From Diphasiastrum complanatum (lineage: Eukaryota; Streptophyta; Lycopodiopsida; Lycopodiales; Lycopodiaceae): a stretch of DNA of 64,000 nt. The notes beneath the pieces were generated by a model that did not search any database, was not told the DNA's origin, and saw only the letters and a program-made list of their open reading frames with translations. The stretch spans positions 19,356,925-19,420,924 of the forward strand of contig CM055103.1 in the NCBI GenBank assembly GCA_029204225.1. Reading direction: 5' to 3'. Shown here one piece after another: positions 1-12,733 of the stretch (position 1 is the stretch's first letter; every line of letters starts with the position of its first letter). The translations under genes were made by a program, and so were the position numbers.

Positions 1-826
1 GGAGAAATTGGCTCAAGAATCACAATTCACAATAGGAGGATGGGCGAGTTTCCACTAGACTTATTCTCCTCAAGAGAGAGAGAATATTCTCTCTAGGATC
101 TCCATACAACCTAAATTGAGCTACTGACCTCCTATTCTTGCATTAAAGCAGTCTTCACCATGCATGTACTCCTATGTCCAATTATAGGTCTGGGCCCTCA
201 TATGATTTTAATTATGTAATATGACCACGTCCGGAATGACGTAGCATAACTAATAACCACATACAACTGGAGTGACCGGCTATCCACGTCAGGAATTATT
301 CCGATTCCCTTGTACAGGACATGGACATAACATTATTTCCCCCTTAAACCATTTCTATCTCTAGAAATGAAAACTAGGAAAATTCTTTTTTATGCTTTCG
401 ACCCTCTCCCATGAATCATCATCCTCAGTCCGTGCCTAGGCTAGTCAATACCCTAACCAATCCACCCCACAGTGAAGAACACAAGAGAGCAGAGGAGAAG
501 CTGGCTCAAGAATCACAATTCACAATAGGAGGATGGGCGAGTTTCCACTAGACTTATTCTCCTCAAGAGAGAGAGAATATTCCCTTTAGGATCTCCATAC
601 AACCTAAATTGAGCTATTGACCTCCTATTCTTGCATTAAGGCAGTCTTCACCATGCATGTACTCCTATGTCCAATTATAGATATGGGCCCTCATAAAATT
701 ATTAATTATTTAATACGACCACGTCCGGAATGACGTAGCATAACTAATAACCACATACAACTGGAGTGACCGGCTATCCACGTCAGGAATTATTCCGATT
801 CCCTTGTACAGGACATGGACATAACA
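1..826. repeat. Direct duplication of about 330 bp (1-332 and 494-826)
   Basis: The block that starts GGAGAA..TGGCTCAAGAATC at 1 recurs at 494 with few substitutions and ends in ACATGGACATAACA at 332 and 826. The two copies are separated by about 160 bp of unrelated sequence. The left copy is cut by the window edge, so these may be two terminal repeats of a short element or a simple segmental duplication. No coding signal is visible in either copy. Confidence 0.85.
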
Positions 827-1079
827 CACTCGGTGCCATATCATTCCACATCGATGTCCTTCCAGAATGGGCAACCGACGTCGTTGGATATCTTATATCA
901 AGACGAGCTAAACAAGGTGGAACAATGTGGGTTGATTATAAATTCCACTCTTTACATGTTGATAGTTCGACAACCATATCAAAAATGCAATGATGGTAGT
1001 ATACAATGATGTTGTGTCCTTTCAATAGACGACAAGTGGTGAGTATAGCCCACAAAGGAATAGGTAGTGGACACAAGGT

Positions 1080-1424
1080 GTTATCTCTCTAGGTTATGGG
1101 GAGCACCTTCCTCCACATAACCGTTTTATTCAAACTTTGATATGTTTCATGAAAAAACCCATCAATTTGCATAATTTTATCATTGAAAATGATCGAGCTA
1201 CTTGTTGTGATGTTGGACCAGAAGATAAGGTCCTATGTCTGATTGATCGAGCCTTGGTACATTGGATTAAGATCTACCTTGACTTTATTAAGAAAAATGA
1301 TATTTTTTCTACCATGGAAGCTCTTTCTGGTGAACTTGCTACTTTTGTTGAGAAATTTGAAGAAGAAGAAGAGAGGTTTTTTAATTCAGATCTGATAATA
1401 TTAGGAAAATTCAATGTCTCCTAA
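1080..1424 (+). pseudogene. Unidentified open coding fragment, GYGEHLPPHNRFIQT
   Basis: A frame runs open from about 1080 through GYGEHLPPHNRF and ICFMKKPINLHNF to a stop at 1424, about 115 codons, with an acidic EEEEE stretch near its end. I do not recognise the family. A second stretch at 51701-51775 encodes a clearly related peptide (GYREPLPPPNYFVQT), so the segment is a dispersed repeat. No good start codon is visible. It lies left of a copia insertion and may be part of whatever the copia disrupted. It could also be chance coding in a repeat. Confidence 0.4.
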
Positions 1425-1898
1425 CAAGACCAAACTTCTCCATACTTGAAGACAAATACTTTCAAAACACCAATTAAAGTAGTGGCTCTTTCAACTTTAA
1501 CAGTCCAAGTTTTGTTATCTTTTGGCAAGGCATAAGTCAAACAAAAATTCACAGCAAACAAGGATATAGAAGAACAAGGCAATGGCTCCAAAAGTGACTT
1601 ACCGGTAAAAAAGATAAACTTCTGTAGGGATTGACATGGATGCAAGATTTTGATTCAGTGAATAAGAGGGAAGTAATTACAAATTCGACCAGCCGCTTCC
1701 AGCTCAACACTCGCAATAACAAGGGGAGGATATTTTTACATTAATTTTATCACAATATGATTTTTGAAACTATCCATGTGAACTAGTTCTACGCTCACGT
1801 TTTGCTATGGTTTTTTGGTGTCATTCATGATTCCTTTTTTGATATTTCATTTGGTTGGTCCTACACTCATAGTATCAAGTATGATTGGTATTTTTTCT
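1425..1898. other. Spacer without recognisable gene
   Basis: AT-rich sequence between the unidentified fragment and the left LTR of the copia element. The short reading frames here show no motif I recognise. Confidence 0.5.
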
Positions 1899-2161
1899 TG
1901 TCAATAATCAGATATGGAACATCAAGCATTCACCATAAACAATCACCACAAGAAGGCAGAAGAAGAACATGCACGGTCACTCTATCACAGTAAATCATAC
2001 TGAATCTAAAATGTACAAATGAACCCTGAACCCTAATAGAGAGAGAAAACCTACGAGTAGACTAATAGACTAGCCTATGTCTAATTACAGCTATTAACAG
2101 CTGTCAACATTAATTACATCGTAAACAGTAACATAATGAAGTTTATCATTGATTTCTAACA
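1899..2161 (-). repeat. 3' LTR of the copia element (263 bp)
   Basis: Begins TGTCAATAATCA and ends TTTCTAACA, giving TG...CA on either strand. It is followed by the polypurine tract at 2162-2171. Its partner is at 4330-4571. Confidence 0.85.
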
Positions 2162-2164
2162 CTC

Positions 2165-3847
2165 TCCCTCAATGATAAAATTACATTCTAATAGAGTATG
2201 AAACCTCTCAAACTTATATCTACCTAATGACTCAGTAAAAATATCTGCCATTTGATCTTCAGATTTACAAAAAACAAGATCAATGGCTCCATCAAGAATT
2301 TTCTCTCGAACAAAATGATAGAGTATTTTAATGTGCTTGGTTCAAGCATGTAAAACTGGATTTTTGGCAAGGTGAATGTAGCTGTGATTGTCGCAAGATA
2401 TAGTAGTCACATTCACCTGTGGTTGACCTAAATCCACAAGCAATCTTCATAACCATACCACTTCTTGTGTAGCACTACTGAGTGCTTGATATTCAGCTTT
2501 CGTCGATGATAAGACTACTGTAGGTTGCTTTTTGCTGTTCCATGAAATTGTAGCTATACCATAACTGAATGTATGACCACTAGTAGGTCTTCTGTCATCA
2601 ATATTACCTGCCCAATCGGCATCTGTATAACCTACCAACATTGGCGCTTCAGGCTGATAATACTTCAAACCAAAATTCAATGTCCCTCGAATGTATCTGA
2701 GAATACATTTAGCAGAGTTCCAGTGTGCTTGACTAGGATCTTGCATAAATTGACTAACAACACCAACAACATAAGAAATATCAGGTCGTGTGTGTGTGTC
2801 AAATAAATTAAACTACCCACCAGTTGTCTATACAAATAAGCAACCACTTTCTCAAATTCATCATATGCAGTAAGCTTCATGTTGACATCCATAGGTGTAC
2901 TCAAAGGCTTACTATCCTGCATATTGAACTTATAAAGCAAATCTCGTGCATATTTGCTTTGTGTAAGAAAGACCATGTCTTCCTTTTGCCATACTTCAAT
3001 GCCAAGACAATAGTGCATCAATCCTAGATCGCTCATGTCATAAGCATTGGAAAGATCTGATTTGATTTCATCAATTAAGCTCTCATTACTTCCTATTATA
3101 ATCAAATCATCCATGTACAACACAATGGACACTATATCTGAATCTTGCCTTAGAATGTAAAGACTAGGATCAGCATCACTCTTTACCATTCCCCTTCGCT
3201 TGAAGTGTTCATCAATGCAAGAGTACCATGCCCGTGGTTCTTGCTTCAATCCATAAATTGCTTTGTTGAGCTTACAAACAAGATGCTCTCTCCCTAGCTC
3301 AACAAATCCTTGAGGTTTTGCTAAGTACACCTCTTCATCTAGCACTCCATAAAAGAAAAGTAAATTTAACGTCCATTTGCTAGATCTTCCAACCATAGAT
3401 AGCAGAAATAGCAATGATAGAACATATAGTCACCATCTTAGCTACGGGCGCAAAGGTTTTCTCAAAATCATTACCTTCTTGTTGCTCAAATCCTCTCGCA
3501 ACCAACCATGCTTTGTACTTGTTGAGTTGATCATCTACTCCATATTTGATCTTATAAATCCATTTGCAAGTGATAGGCTTCTTACCATCAGGTTGCTCTA
3601 CCAAATTCCACGTCCTATTTTTTGTTATGGCTTCCATTTTTGTTTCCATAGCTGCACGCCACTCCTTGTGCTCCTTTGCTTCATCAAAAGTTTTTGGTTC
3701 TTGAGCCTTGAGCACCGAGCCCATCAGGGCTAGATTCATCTCTAATCTTGCAGGAGGTTTTCGATTTCTACTTGATCTGAAGCCTCCTAACTCTGAATGC
3801 AGTACTAGATACTGTCTAGTGTGATTTGCGGTACCCCAAACAAACAA
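2165..3847 (-). pseudogene. Copia reverse transcriptase and RNase H, broken
   Basis: Reading from 3847 leftwards gives the copia pol order. First is the reverse transcriptase N-terminus (ITCKWIYKIKYG, KAWLVARGFEQQEG, KTFAPVAK), a frameshift near 3400, then KAIYGLKQEPRAWY, the active-site box YMDDLIII and SKPLSTPMD. A second shift near 2700 leads into RNase H (GYTDADWAG, SSTKAEYQAL). The tail of RNase H (PVLHA, KHIKILYHFVRE, DQMADIFTESL) continues to about 2170 with in-frame stops. At least two frameshifts and several stops mean it is dead. The residues needed for catalysis are still legible. Confidence 0.9.
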
Positions 3848-3849
3848 AT

Positions 3850-4317
3850 GAGAGATTTCTTGGCAAACCTCTCAGACAAAAGGCACTTTTCACAGCAACT
3901 AAGAAGTATTGTAAAAATCTTTCCCACTCAACAGATTTTCAATCTGTCTGATGTTGCCCTGGCCTTTCTGATGCCTCCAGGACTGTGCTTTTCACAACAA
4001 CTAGGTTTTTCTATACTGTATCTAAATGATATGGATGAATGTTTGATTCTACATTCTACATCTACAGTGGAAAAATTCCCCACTCAACTGATTTTCAATC
4101 TGTCTGATACTGCCCTGGCCTTTTTAATGCCTCAGGGGCTGTGTCTTCGTTTCCCACTAATTATTCTGAGCTCCAAACCTACAAAATACACCAAAAAAGA
4201 ATTTCTTCCAGCCGTTTTTGTCTCTCCAAGCTTTCACCTCCCGTGAAGGACTTTCTCACTTCATTGCAGAGTCTATGACAAGATGTATCCATTGATCAGG
4301 CATGCAGGACTATCGCA
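3850..4317. repeat. Leader remnant of the copia with an internal 70-bp duplication
   Basis: This replaces the missing gag, protease and integrase. A segment at about 3923-3990 (CCACTCAACAGATTTTCAAT...) recurs at about 4079-4147 with few changes. The plus-strand open frame here comes from the repeat and I do not call it a gene. Confidence 0.6.
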
Positions 4318-4329
4318 GCTCTGATACCA

Positions 4330-4571
4330 TGTCAATAATCAGAGATGAAACATCAAGTATTCACCATAAACAATCACCATAAGGAGGCAGAGGAAGAACA
4401 CGCACGCTCACTCTATCATACTAAATCATACTGAATGGAAAATGTACAAATGAACCTTGAACCTGATAGAGAGAGAAAATCTACGAGTAGACTAATAGAC
4501 TAGCCTATGGCTAATTACAGCTAGTAACAGCTATCAACGTTAATGTACATCGTAAACAGTAATAGAATGAA
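4330..4571 (-). repeat. 5' LTR of the copia element, truncated
   Basis: Homologous to 1899-2161 but similarity stops near 4571, before the final AACA. The primer site lies immediately left, at 4318-4329. Confidence 0.8.
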
Positions 4572-4639
4572 AAGAGGTCTAAATCACATCTTTCCACAAC
4601 ACATCGATATTAACAGTGTTGCTTCTTAACTTTATTCTA

Positions 4640-6024
4640 GTTGGTTTAAACTTATGAAACTGATGTGTAAATACGAACTTCTAGAAGAGGATATTGTGAA
4701 CAAACACGCTATGTGTGATAAAAATGATGTCCTAGATTTTCTTAAAAATAGGAAATGGCTCCACATCAAGATTGTATCTCCTTATAAATTAGAAGAGGCT
4801 AACAATGAATGCCTATGGCTTGCCAAAAATCTTTATGTTAACTACATAGACAAAGCACATCATAATCCATGCTTCCTGTGTATTTATTTGGCTAGAAAGC
4901 TTGCTATTGAAAGAGTTGATAGCCCTGATTTCATCCCCTTTCCCGACAATCTAGACAATTTTGTACTAAATGCTTTACAATATACCACCAACAAACTAAA
5001 TGAAGCACTACCAGAGGAATTCATAGGTAATGAAGAATCACACTACTATGCACTTATAAAGCTCACAAAGAATCTTTCAGATGGATTACAAATGCCCATG
5101 ATTGTTGTTTCAGCACACTCGCTATATTCCTAACCTCTTGGTATGCTACAACTGGTCCTAATGGAAGGAGCAGGCCTATACATACAAGAGTATCCTAAAT
5201 GTGGATACTACCTTACTATGGCAATGTGATTCATCTATTGATTATTATCTTAACATTATATCTCTTGATGGACCTGATGGCCTAAAAACTATCATGAACA
5301 AATTGATTTGTTAAGCCTTCAAACAATCTAAAAGTGCCCAACTTAGATATAAATGGTTGTCATATAGAAAAATCTTTAAATGGTCTTGGTCTAAAAAGCT
5401 TTCTAATGAATGGAAAATTATCGATATAAATGATATATGCCTATGGAATTATTTTATGATTGATAATTGCATTGTCAGACTTGGTAACTGAACTTGGCGA
5501 CAAATTCATGGAATACCAATGGGCTTCTCATGTTCACCTATATGGTGTAGCTACTATTTATCTTTTTTTGAGATACAATTTATCAAAAGACTTGCTAGAT
5601 TCGGGCATACAACCTGTATGAATGCTTTCAAGAATTCATTTAGGTATATAGATGACATATGTTTTATCAACAACTCTCTTGTCAATCATTTCTTAGACAA
5701 ATCTCAGATACGATCTGTCGATGATCCTTCCTGGATTTATTTTTTAGATTATCTGGAAATCCACAATGTTACAGAAAAGAATAATATTATTACTACCTCT
5801 TTCTTCTGAACACTAGCCTAACACACCTCTCCAAATACGACAAAAGAATGGACTTACCCTTTCGTTTTCTACAATATATACACCTGTCATCCAATAGACC
5901 TATTCTCAACTCGTACAATGTTATCATATCTCAAGTCATTTCAGCAATATACTGTTGCAATAAGCAACAAACCTTTCTAAACAAAGTACAAATCCTTATT
6001 GACGCTTTCATAAAAATAGTTTTT
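4640..6024 (+). pseudogene. Penelope-like (non-LTR) reverse transcriptase relic
   Basis: The first open stretch, 4654-5133, encodes an N-terminal region ending YYALIKLTKN. After frameshifts the text continues at about 5205-5480 (IISLDGPDGLKTIMNKL, then a lysine-rich stretch). It then reaches IHGIPMGFSCSPIWCSYY at about 5510-5550 and FRYIDDICFINNS at about 5640-5680. The IPMG..SP and YIDD boxes correspond to reverse transcriptase motifs 4 and 5 (B' and C). A C-terminal part (FLDYLEIHN, PFRFLQYIHLSSNRP) runs on to about 5990. This layout fits the reverse transcriptases of Penelope-like elements, not copia, gypsy or L1. No GIY-YIG endonuclease could be read. At least four stops or frameshifts make it inactive. 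Confidence 0.7.
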
Positions 6025-6036
6025 TAAGAAGCAGAC

Positions 6037-6870
<834 letters not shown>

Positions 6871-6872
<2 letters not shown>

Positions 6873-6882
6873 TCTGATACTA
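6871..6882 (-). other. tRNA-Met primer binding site, one mismatch
   Basis: The plus-strand text is ACTCTGATACTA. Its complement TAGTATCAGAGT differs slightly from TGGTATCAGAGC. It lies between the gag start and the LTR. Confidence 0.65.
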
Positions 6883-7440
6883 TGTTGGGATTGTGTGCAT
6901 AGGAATGATGGAATCCTCGGTGCATGAATCTACATCTAGCAGAATCAAGGCAACTTCAGGAACTCAAAGATCGCTCTACTTGATCACAGCTTTGAAACCA
7001 CTGGATTGAGACAGTTGATTTCATAGACAAGCATAATAGAAAGGAACTTAGAACATCATGGTCAACACATATTATTAGTCATATGAATAGCTAAATCTAT
7101 GAATAAGTCTATCTGCAAGTTATGAAACAATCCAAAGCTGAATAAATATGCATCTAATACAACATACACGACTTAAATTACTAGAAAAAAACTATTAAGT
7201 CGTAAAGTGTACAATTTTGGATGCAGGCAAAGTTGCATTCTTTCTAAAACAATACTGTGTAATAACAAAGAGAAAGAACAAAGCAATCGGACTCTGAATG
7301 TTTGATCGATTAATTGAGTGAGTAACTGAACAATTGATAAGTTATTGAATATATACACATGGCTAACCAGTTAGAAGAATGCTTATTCTGTACTTTACAA
7401 GAGTAAGGCACTACGTGTTGTTAGCAGTTGCCTTCGAACA
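6883..7440 (-). repeat. Probable 5' LTR of the gag fragment
   Basis: Starts TGTTGGGATTG right after the primer site and can be ended at ..CTTCGAACA, giving TG...CA ends and about 558 bp. The far end is inferred because no partner LTR was found in the window. Confidence 0.5.
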
Positions 7441-9480
7441 ATATCTGATTTTGTTAGAGATTATGTCCGGACGTAATTCAGGTACTATTGAGCCACCAAA
7501 TGTCTGAGTTGACTATTTGAGGTGATAGTGTGACTAGTCAATGAAGTCAAATGGTCCATGAGTGCAGGTGACAAAGGAATAGTCAATGTTGGATGAATAG
7601 TCGATGTTGGACGTATAGTTGATGTCAACTGAGTCGGCAGAACATTGTCATCAAATCCTTTGTATTTATGCAGAGTGTGCGATTGTACATATATTGTAAA
7701 TGAATGGATCTAGATTAGCTATGAGTTAAGGGATAGAGAGGATAAAAATCCAACAAATCAGCCATTTTTGGAGGGTTAGATTATTCATTTATTAGTAGTT
7801 AATAAGTGAAAAAGATTTGGCACCTTACATGTGTAAGTCCAACCCAATGATCACATAGTTATATGATTGATTAGAAGTTAATAAAAGGACTTTATGCCAA
7901 ATTGCAGGAATGAAATGTCGCATGGCTTAATAGTCAAGTTAGTGAATATTGTGATTTTGATCAATTTTTGTCAGAAAAAACTAAAAATACCAGTTTTTCT
8001 CTTCGACCTTCGCTTTGCAAGTCTTTCTTGTGAAAAATGCAAAAATTATGCTTGGTCAAGTCCAAATCTATGTATATAGGATGATTACACATGTGTGGAG
8101 CCTGTTCTCACATGTGAAATAAATGTACTTGTCATATACCATAATCATATAGGTTGTACATTTGATTTAATTCAAGTTCTAGTGGCTAAAAATGCCAAAA
8201 TCTAGTTTTTTAGTCATATGACACATGGCATCAATCTATTGATTGCATGAGCCACATCATTAGATTAGGTGTCACATCCCATGTGTAGAGGTCTGCTCAC
8301 ATGTGTGGAAAAGACTGAAGTAGGCAAGTTTTGACTTCTAGAACATTTCATAGTAGTTCTCCATATAGTAGGAAAATGGACCAAAAGTGCTCAAAAGAGA
8401 AAGTTTGATCCAAGTGTCAATTTTGCATGATGATTCATCATATGACAAAGCATCCTCACACGTGTGAGATCTGATGCATGATCAGTACCACGAGCTCCAA
8501 TAAATGTATATATAGAGGCATATTTGGCCATAATCAACATGTAACACCAATCTTGATTTTGGAAGCAATTTTGTGTCAATCTCTCCATTTGTCTTCAATT
8601 GTTTTGATTGATTTGAGTTTCTATCATAGTGTAACTTGTTTTTAGACTGGAGTCCATACTCTGACAGGTTTTCACACGTGTGAAACCAGCAAGCACATTT
8701 ACCTTCATTAATGATTGTTCTTGTTAGATTTTCATGCCTAGAATTGATCTAGATTGATCTAAATCTTGTGTAGATTGATAGATCAATTGTATCTAACATC
8801 CAATCCCTCTTGTGGATCATTATAGGATCCATTCTTGGTCCTATTTTGCAGATTTTCACATTTCTGAGTATTTCAAATATAGTAATCTATCATTTTTGAG
8901 TTTCGACGAAAGTTAGTTCCATCAGAATTTTTCAAAAATATCCAATTTAACCCTCACCAAGCTGCAAAAGTTCCATCTTTCGCCAAAGTAACCTTTGCTT
9001 GACCAAGCTATATTTATTTTTGTTGGAACTATCTCTAGTCAGACAAAAAAAGGTTAGTTTTTTCAAAATTGCCAAAAACAACCATTTAAGTAAATTTTTA
9101 AATCCAAAATAGTACCTGTGAGTCCTCGCCTAATTAACCTTCTTTAGCACTATTTTTGAGTTTTGATCTACCTAATTTAGTTATTGTCAAATTTGTGAAA
9201 CATTCCAAGTCGATATGATACTAAAATCTAAGATTTTTCCATTTTTAAAGTGTCAATTTATTTTATCAAGATTTTTTTTTTCAAAAATTAGATGCTAGTA
9301 TCATCATCAAGAGACCAAGTTCTTCACGGAATAGATTAGAAGATATGAATTTTTTGAAAAATTTAAATCCAATCTTTGAAAAATCTAGATCCAATCTCTT
9401 CTACACGATGAGATATCACAAGATTTACCATTTTTTTTATTAAAAAAAAGTAGAATCATAATCATAATCAAGACCAGAGG
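7441..9480. other. Long gene-free stretch with CACAYGTGTG palindromes
   Basis: AT-rich, with no coding signal. Palindromes of the type CACATGTGTG or CACACGTGTG occur at about 8087, 8280, 8305, 8457 and 8673. The same word marks the LTRs of the complete copia at 11642-17001, so part of this may be a diverged relative of that LTR. Runs of T and A fill 9200-9450. Confidence 0.45.
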
Positions 9481-10800
9481 TTCAGAAATCCCAGCCACAT
9501 CCAATCATTAGACAAATATCTCGTTTAGAGTTGCCAAAGTATAGTGGAGTGATAGATTTCTAAAAATATTTACTGAATCTTGTGAAGTCTCTGGTGAAGT
9601 AAACCCAGAAGATAAAATTAAGTTGTTTCCTATGTCCTTGACCGATGTTGTGCGAGATTGGTTTTATAACCAAGACTTGACAAAATGATCTGATTGGGAA
9701 GTAGTTAAGCTAGACTAGTTACGTGAATTAAACCCAAGAAGTTTTTGGATCTTTTTTTACAATTGAGTAAGATGAAGATGGGAAAAAAAGAGATGGTGCA
9801 TGATTATATTGAATGTATCAAGTATCTATGAACTTGATCTTCTAAATGATGAGGCTATGATTATGCGGTTTTTGGCCAGATTGCCGAAACATATTAGACG
9901 TGAGCTCAAACGTTGTGAATAGTACTTGACATTGCAACAGGCAATGGATGAAGCTATATGTGAAGAAGATGAAGAGTCAGATGATGATTTGCACGTTGGA
10001 TTGTTGCCACATACCATAGGGCAAACGACCACAACCTCTACTATGATTTCATTGATGAATATAAATGCAACTGTAGAGAAGATGATCGATAAATTTGAAA
10101 AAGTTGGACAAAAACAACAAATGCAAATGGATAAGATGCAAGCATAGTTTGAAGCAAAGTTGAAAGCTTTGGAGGAACACCATGGTAAGATGGACAAAGG
10201 TGCTGAAAAGATGCTCAAGGCTTTTCTTGCAGAGAGAATGTATGGTGTGCAATCTGTGTTGGTAATCACACTATGAACGAGTGTGCAACTATGAAGAGAT
10301 GGATGACTGATACTCGTTGTCATTTGTGTAACTCAAATGGACATGAAACAACTTTTAGGTTCCTTTATTCCTCGGATTATTCAACAAAAATATCATAAGT
10401 TTGGTCACCAGGAAAGACCAAAGTAGAAAGCACCAGATGGAAAGGTACACGCACGCCCTTGGATTTCCAAAACTGCTAGCTTCACTTGCCCCACTAGGAC
10501 AACAAGCACCTCATGCAAAAATGAAGGAGCCAGAAGCTTCATTGTGTCATGAACAGTAAAATTATGTTTTAGAACAAGAGCTTGGACCGCTAGAGCAATA
10601 TGCAATCTATGCTGCTACACAACAACAACATTCTAGACAATGGGCACGAGTGCTAGACAATGGCCACTTGGTTGTGTTGGTTGTGGAGAAAATCATTGAA
10701 TTGCAAAATGTCCAAACAAGAGTAAATTCATGTCTTTATGTCGTGAAGGAAAATATGTGCATTGCTACAAGGTTTCTCGATTGCCTTTGGGATTTGCATT
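9481..10800 (+). pseudogene. Gypsy-type gag relic, first copy
   Basis: Broken frames read RLELPKYSGVIDF, then MRFLARLPKHIRRELKR, TLQQAMDEAICEEDEES and a coiled-coil-like MIDKFEKVGQKQQMQMDK. About 10660-10770 carries a knuckle pair (CVGCGENH..AKCPN, then MSLCREGKYVHCYK). The order of capsid-like region then zinc knuckle is that of a Ty3-gypsy gag. Many stops are present. A second gag of the same family follows at 11150. Confidence 0.6.
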
Positions 10801-11140
10801 TACATCGCTTCGCATCCATTTGACTTTTATTTTGATCCCAATCTGATCTTGATTTGAGATTCATTATCACATCGGTTTGATCATCAATCATATCCATCAT
10901 CTAATCACCTGCACGCCAAAAAGATCTACAAAAATTATTTGAGAGAAAATAAAATGAGAAAGATAAAAAACAACTAAAAAATGAAAATACCAAAACAGTC
11001 CTAATTTCCATTCTGTTGTATGCATCTGAGATCTGGTAGGAGATTATCCACCCTGGATCTCCTTGAACTTGAGAAATTCATCAACATATTGATCAAAACA
11101 TTACCTGAACCCGTTGACCTAGATCCACCCCCCGATGGAC
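10801..11140. other. Spacer between two gag relics
   Basis: No coding signal, AT-rich. It may hold the leader of the second gag copy. Confidence 0.4.
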
Positions 11141-11641
11141 AATCCTAGGCCATTTGTACCCCACGCAGTCCGGAACTTTTCCAAGATCAATCTTCCGAGA
11201 TTTGATGGCAAGGGAGATCTGCAACGATTCCTATAGATCTACACCCAAGTGTGTAGAGCCTACGGAGACGACAATCTACAAGAGCTGTTAAAATATTTCA
11301 ATCTGTGCTTAAATGACACCGCGAAATATTGGTACTTCAATCTTGAATAGAATGAATGAGATGATTGGAACATCTTACAGGCTGAGTTGATCACATGATT
11401 CAAAACCATCTGCTTCCTTTCCGATTCATTTCTACAACTTGGACGAATCCATATGGATAAGAAAAATAAATCCTTGTGAGATTATATTGAACGGATCAAG
11501 AGATTGTGTGGTGGGTGCACCCCTAATAGTGTCCTAGATCATAGTGTCCGAACATGGTTCATGGTAGGATTACCCAAGGGAATCAAGCAGCAAATGAAGC
11601 GAAGAGACAAAGACGTGTCTTTTCAAATAGCCTGCGCAGAC
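11141..11641 (+). pseudogene. Gypsy-type gag relic, second copy, left of the copia insertion
   Basis: The frame reads INLPRFDGKGDLQRFL, QELLKYFNLCLNDTAKYWYF, DYIERIKRLCGG and WFMVGLPKGIKQQMKRRDK, typical of the retrotransposon gag capsid domain. Three or more stops are present. It breaks at the target site CAGAC and resumes at 17007. Confidence 0.7.
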
Positions 11642-12478
11642 TGTCAAATTTTAGAGAAAAAGGACAAATATTGATTGTACTATTATCAATCATTAAGAGT
11701 TATTGATTGCTTAATCCAAAGATCTATCAAGTTCTAGATGTTAGATCTTGATCTAGATGCCTTACACTATGATTTAAACAAGAGCAATGGATCAAATGAT
11801 CAAACACATGGATGGGCGGCCTCACACGTGTGGAGGACAATACCTGTACTGCCTGTTTATAGAGAGTAAGCTACATTAACTTACAAATGCATTTCATTCA
11901 TCAAAACTCAAGATAAATGTGGAAATCTCAACAAAACTAGAATTTGCCAGTCTCACAGCAACTTGTTATTGATTTGGTTGATCCCTTTATTGATCAAGTA
12001 CATCCATGAGCTGTGTACTGTCCAGCAGGCCTTCACACGTGTGAAGAGTGCCTAGTCATCCAGATCCACCAATGGGAGCCATATGTGCTCATTTCCCAAA
12101 GTTGACTATTCTCTTTGGCTAGAAAACAAAAAGCTAGTCTTCCACATTTATAGGAATATTCCCTATAAAATAGGATCTAATGGAATATTCCTATCTTATC
12201 TTCTAGAAGCTTATCCACACGTGTGAATGGTATCTTGACATGTGTGAGTAATAACTCATTCACATGGAAGTCCAATCTATTTACACAAAGTTTGACCAAT
12301 TTGACCATTTTCAAGATTCTACTCAAAGGTCAATTTCACACTACTATAGATCAAGCTAAAATCAATTTAACTTTATAAAAATGACTTATGTACATTCTTT
12401 CACACGTGGGAACAGACTCCACGCATGTGAGATCCTATCAAGCTCAAAAGGTACAACAAGTTGGAAGTGATATTCTCA
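11642..12478 (-). repeat. 3' LTR of the complete copia
   Basis: TGTCAAATTTTAGAG... to ...GATATTCTCA. It contains CACACGTGTG-type palindromes at about 11825, 12031, 12213 and a variant at 12401. Confidence 0.93.
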
Positions 12479-12733
12479 CTTCTAACTTGGCAAGTCTAAT
12501 GTACACATATCTACAACTCCAAGACCATCTCTTAACTCTTTAGCCAAAGGTTTGGTTAATACATCAGCTACGCACTTGGATGAAGGCACATGATGAAGTT
12601 GAACCTCCTTGGATTGCAGCTTCTCCCTCACAAAGTGATTAGCTATCTCAATATGCTTTGTTCTAGCATGGAAGATCAGATTGGTAGCAATTTGTTGAGA
12701 AGCTTGATTGTCACAATAGATGCAAGGGACCTC

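Larger units (their letters stand above)
1899..4571 (-). mobile_element. Ty1-copia element, internally deleted, minus strand
   Basis: LTRs at 1899-2161 and 4330-4571 share the block from TGTCAATAATCA through to the segment ending in ATCGTAAACAGTAA. The left LTR has TG...CA ends. The primer site (GCTCTGATACCA on the plus strand, 4318-4329) matches the initiator tRNA-Met end, so the right LTR is the 5' one. A polypurine tract (CTCTCCCTC on plus) abuts the left LTR. Only reverse transcriptase and RNase H remain; gag, protease and integrase are missing between 3850 and 4318. The 5' LTR lacks its last 20 or so bases and no target duplication is visible. Confidence 0.88.

Noticed and set aside
3821-4246. 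141-codon plus-strand frame
   Set aside because: It overlaps the leader of a minus-strand copia and owes its length to a 70-bp internal duplication.
9826-10323. 165-codon minus-strand frame rich in Ser and Cys
   Set aside because: Antisense shadow of the gypsy gag relic.
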